This document shows positions 61,738 through 64,000 of a DNA stretch of 64,000 nt, piece by piece. The notes under the pieces were generated by a model. The model was given only the letters and a program-made list of their open reading frames with translations. It was not told the origin of the DNA and did no database searches. The stretch is from JALOLG01 sp963722415 (GTDB lineage Bacteria > Actinomycetota > Acidimicrobiia > Acidimicrobiales > Ilumatobacteraceae): assembly GCA_963722415.1 (NCBI GenBank), contig CAVRNI010000061.1, positions 1-64,000 of the forward strand. The letters run 5' to 3'. Within the stretch, counting starts at the first letter, position 1, and the number at the start of each line of letters is the position of its first letter. A program made the position numbers and the translations under genes.

Positions 61738-62544
61738 TTAGGCGAAGGCGGCGGCCAGGTCGGCGCGGCTGGCGCCGGACTTGGAGTACTCGGACGTCCC
61801 GGACTCGAGCAGTTCCCGCGCCCCGACCATCAGCGCGCCGTACGCCGCCCGGGCGAGCGATCCGCCGGTCGAGATCCGGCGCACGCCGATGGACCCGAGC
61901 TCGGCGACGGTCGGACCGCCGGGGAGGGCGAGCACGTTCAGCGGCGCATCGACGGCCTCGATGACGCGACGGATCTGGTCGAGGTCGGCGAGGCCAGGCG
62001 CGTAGAGGCAATCGGCGCCAGCGGCGCGGTAGGCGAAGAGCCGGCTGATCGTGTCGTCGAGATCCTGGATACCGTGGATGTGGTTCTCGGCACGCGCCGT
62101 GAGCACCAAGCGATCCGTACCGGCGTGAGCTGCCTCGGCCGCGGCGGCGACGCGTTCGGCCGCCAACGACAGCTCGTCGATGCCGTCGTTCGCCGGGTTC
62201 CAGTCCTCGATCGAGCACCCCGCGGCACCGGCGTCCATCAGCATGGTCACCGTCTCGGCGACACCGGCGAGGTCGTCGGCGAAGCACCGCTCACTGTCGA
62301 TGTTGAGCGGCAGATCGGTCGCGGCCGACATCGCCGCGGTGTGGGCGACGAGCTCGTCACGGGTGACGGTCATGTCGTTCTTGCCCAGCGTCCACGCGAA
62401 CCCGGCGCTCGTGGTGGCCAACGCCTCGAACCCGAGGCTGGCGAGGAGGCGCGCCGAACCCACGTCCCACGGGTTCGGCATCACGAAGATCCCGTCGCTG
62501 GCATGCATCTCGTGGAATCGGGCGCGTCGATCGGCAGCGGTCAT
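61738..62544 (-). CDS. Isocitrate lyase/PEP mutase superfamily protein
   Basis: 268 residues of the PEP_mutase (PF13714) group: GIFVMPNPWDVGSARLLASLGFEALATTSAGF, LPLNIDSERCFADD, GCSIEDWNPAND, LTARAENHI, and ADCLYAPGL. The Asp/Glu metal ligands of the barrel are present, but the KKCGH loop of isocitrate lyase is absent, so it probably cleaves or mutates another 2-oxo or 2-hydroxy acid. First gene of the downstream minus-strand run. ATG 62544. Confidence 0.83.
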   Translation of the reverse strand: MTAADRRARFHEMHASDGIFVMPNPWDVGSARLLASLGFEALATTSAGFAWTLGKNDMTVTRDELVAHTAAMSAATDLPLNIDSERCFADDLAGVAETVTMLMDAGAAGCSIEDWNPANDGIDELSLAAERVAAAAEAAHAGTDRLVLTARAENHIHGIQDLDDTISRLFAYRAAGADCLYAPGLADLDQIRRVIEAVDAPLNVLALPGGPTVAELGSIGVRRISTGGSLARAAYGALMVGARELLESGTSEYSKSGASRADLAAAFA

Positions 62545-62641
62545 GTCGGGCTCCTGGTGTGTCGGCTGGAGTTGTCATCATCGTGCCGATCTCTTGACAC
62601 TGCCAGCGGGTTTCGGTCACGGCCGTCCGTACGATGGAACG

Positions 62642-63049
62642 ATGCGGGCGCGGGCGGGGGCTTTGGCGTGTTTCGGCGCGTCCGTGGCACTGATCTCGAC
62701 GGGGTGCACCTCGGACGAACGCGCCAATTCGTCCACGACACCCGAAGCCGTTGCGCCGACGTCCAGCATTGCGCCGTCGGCCACGACGACGTCGATCGTC
62801 AGCACGCCGAACACGGCGCCACCACTCTCCGCGACGCAGCCGCACGTTCTCGGCAGCTTCGAGTTCGGCGCCGACCCGGCCACGGTGATCTCGATGGCAA
62901 GCGGGGCGGTGGGGATCCCCACGTTCGACCCCACGGAGGGGTTCGACCATCCGGTCGGTCACATGATCTGCTGGGCAGATCTGTGCATGCAGTTCGCGGG
63001 GACCGACGGCCCGGCGACGTTCGTCGGCTGGGAGTACAGGATCCGGTGA
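62642..63049 (+). CDS. Small hypothetical lipoprotein
   Basis: 135 residues from ATG 62642. It has a lipoprotein signal with lipobox (ACFGASVALISTGCTS), a Ser/Thr/Pro-rich linker, and a C-terminal domain of about 65 residues (HVLGSFEFGADPATVISMAS, MICWADLCMQFAG) with two Cys close together. No family was recognised. It diverges from the PEP mutase-like gene and converges with the enoyl-CoA hydratase. Confidence 0.65.
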   Translation: MRARAGALACFGASVALISTGCTSDERANSSTTPEAVAPTSSIAPSATTTSIVSTPNTAPPLSATQPHVLGSFEFGADPATVISMASGAVGIPTFDPTEGFDHPVGHMICWADLCMQFAGTDGPATFVGWEYRIR

Positions 63050-63056
63050 CGGACTG

Positions 63057-63851
63057 CTAAGCGGTCACACCTGATCCGCTCCGGCCGGCGCCGGCGGCGA
63101 ACCGTCGAGCGCCGTCGAGCGTCTCACCGGACGCGATCGAGTCACGCCCCCACTTCACCTCGTTGCGCGTCGCGGCCGCCTCGTCGAGGTCCCACTGCTC
63201 GAGCGCTGACATCCGGTCGTTGCGCATGCATCGCTGCGGCAGCGCGGCGAGCTCGTGGGCGAGCGCGACCGCTACCCGGAGCGCCTCACCGGGTGCGCAG
63301 ACACGGTTCACGAGACCGATCCGCTCGGCCTCGACACCGTCGACGCCACGACCGGTCAGGATCAGGTCGATCGCCCGGCTGTGTCCGATGAGGCGTGGCA
63401 GCCGGATCGTGCCGAGGTCGACGAGCGGCACGCCGAACCGTCGGCAGTACACGCCGAGCACCGCGTCGGCCGCGGCGACCCGGAGATCGCACCACAGCGC
63501 GAGCTCGATCCCGCCGGCGACGGCGGGACCCTCGATCGCCGCGATCACCGGCTTGCCGAGCCGCAGTCGGGTCGGGCCCATCGGCCCGGGCCCCTCGTCG
63601 GACACGGACACGGGCCGCCGATCGGCGCCCGCGATCGCCTTCAGGTCGGCGCCGGCACAGAAGTACCCACCGGCTCCGGTGAGCACTGCGACGTGCGCCG
63701 TGTCGTCGGCGTCGAACGCCTCGAACGCGGCGAGCAACGCGGATGCGGTCGCTGCGTCGACTGCGTTGCGTCGCTCGGGACGGTTGATCGTGATCACCCG
63801 CACCGGCCCGTCGTCAGCGATGTCGACCGTGCCCTCACCATCCGCGCTCAC
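63057..63851 (-). CDS. Enoyl-CoA hydratase/isomerase family protein
   Basis: 264-residue crotonase-fold protein. The start VRVITINRPERRNAVDAATA, the oxyanion hole in YFCAGADLKAIAG and AIEGPAVAGGIELALWCDLRVA are canonical. The second catalytic Glu position reads RFGVPLVDLGTIRLPRLIG, where hydratases normally have PExG/PEFG. Asp or Leu there suggests a variant reaction. ATG 63851. It lies 19 bp downstream of the nucleoside phosphorylase-like gene. Confidence 0.85.
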   Translation of the reverse strand: MSADGEGTVDIADDGPVRVITINRPERRNAVDAATASALLAAFEAFDADDTAHVAVLTGAGGYFCAGADLKAIAGADRRPVSVSDEGPGPMGPTRLRLGKPVIAAIEGPAVAGGIELALWCDLRVAAADAVLGVYCRRFGVPLVDLGTIRLPRLIGHSRAIDLILTGRGVDGVEAERIGLVNRVCAPGEALRVAVALAHELAALPQRCMRNDRMSALEQWDLDEAAATRNEVKWGRDSIASGETLDGARRFAAGAGRSGSGVTA

Positions 63852-63870
63852 GAACGGAAGCTACTTCGGG

Positions 63871-64000
63871 TCAGGCGTCGACGGTGTAGGCGGCGCGGAG
63901 TTGGTCGGAGGCCAGCGCGGCGTGTTCGGCGGTGCGGGCATGGACGATCGCAAGGGGCCGATCCGGGCCGACGTCGGCACCGATCTCGGCGAGCTCGGTC
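63871..64000 (-). CDS. C-terminal fragment, probable thymidine/pyrimidine-nucleoside phosphorylase
   Basis: Only the last 42 residues are inside the window: ADVGPDRPLAIVHARTAEHA and DQLRAAYTVDA to the stop at 63871. The pattern PLA-x-VHAR followed by LRAAYT-x-D is that of the C-terminal domain of actinobacterial thymidine phosphorylase. The assignment rests on this short tail, so it is tentative. The gene continues beyond the right edge. Confidence 0.5.
   Translation of the reverse strand, partial: TELAEIGADVGPDRPLAIVHARTAEHAALASDQLRAAYTVDA

Noticed and set aside
1..64000. CRISPR arrays, tRNA or rRNA genes, integrases, phage genes, riboswitches
   Set aside because: No regularly spaced repeats, no cloverleaf-like or rRNA-like sequence, no recombinase and no recognisable riboswitch core were seen in either strand.

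Overview
The window is a very GC-rich (roughly two thirds G+C), gene-dense stretch with short intergenic gaps, many GTG and some TTG starts, many ATGA/GTGA start-stop overlaps, and gene families typical of Actinobacteria: SCO6745-like proteins, a SigK/RskA pair, DUF222-HNH (13E12) endonucleases, class I methyltransferases, LtrA, and an ETF/FixCX module. I read it as a chromosomal contig of an actinobacterium, probably of the Acidimicrobiia/Ilumatobacter type. The placement is by gene content only. No rRNA, tRNA, CRISPR or prophage was seen.

Layout. 1-4975: molybdoenzyme, ArsR regulator diverging from an MFS transporter, SCO6745-like protein. 5052-8752: PhyH dioxygenase, then adenosine deaminase, uracil phosphoribosyltransferase and a tandem AhpD-like protein whose CxxC motif reads Cys-x-x-TGA, in frame and followed by a perfect stem-loop: a candidate selenoprotein. 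8762-11461: methyltransferase, two small unknowns, and a PAS/degenerate-GGDEF protein. 11572-18265: an FMN/Fe-S/NAD oxidoreductase, a TetR gene with a perfect CRP-type site, DedA, and an etfA-fixC-fixX-etfB unit. 18299-20981: PhyH, a MetE-type zinc methyltransferase and a SAM methyltransferase. 20995-23378: broken IS1595-family transposase beside a DUF222-HNH gene. 23392-28284: SET-domain protein with GNAT, AAC(3)-like and LtrA genes, an iron-permease remnant, and the anti-sigma/sigma pair. 28346-32607: acetoacetyl-CoA synthetase and an orphan form II CoxL-like subunit.

32736-46608 is the most coherent block: a complete protocatechuate 4,5-cleavage (meta) pathway. pobA makes protocatechuate, ligAB opens the ring, and ligC gives 2-pyrone-4,6-dicarboxylate. 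ligI hydrolyses that, a PrpF/GalD-type tautomerase and ligJ process oxalomesaconate, and the ligK aldolase yields pyruvate and oxaloacetate. An IclR gene heads the operon iclR-P450-galD-ligI. A GntR/FadR-type gene sits in the middle. The same 12-bp palindrome, ATTGTCGACAAT, lies once in each of the three divergent promoter regions (ligC/gntR, dlh-ligJK/pobA, ligAB/VOC), which defines a probable GntR regulon. A Phd-PIN toxin-antitoxin pair with its own periodic operator is embedded between pobA and ligB.

46618-53704: hydrolase and ThDP enzyme, a cupredoxin plus two exported ferritin-like proteins behind a second CRP-like site, a secreted hydrolase, and dialkylglycine decarboxylase. 53810-64000: DUF1349 protein, then a long minus-strand run (PEP mutase-like, aldehyde dehydrogenase, indolepyruvate:ferredoxin oxidoreductase, aminotransferase, membrane protein, DinB), a small lipoprotein, enoyl-CoA hydratase and the C-terminus of a probable thymidine phosphorylase.

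Caution: at least a dozen otherwise well-conserved genes carry single-base frameshifts, several of them in G, C or T runs. They look more like consensus errors of a long-read assembly than true pseudogenes. The candidate selenocysteine TGA is different: it is an in-frame codon, not an indel.
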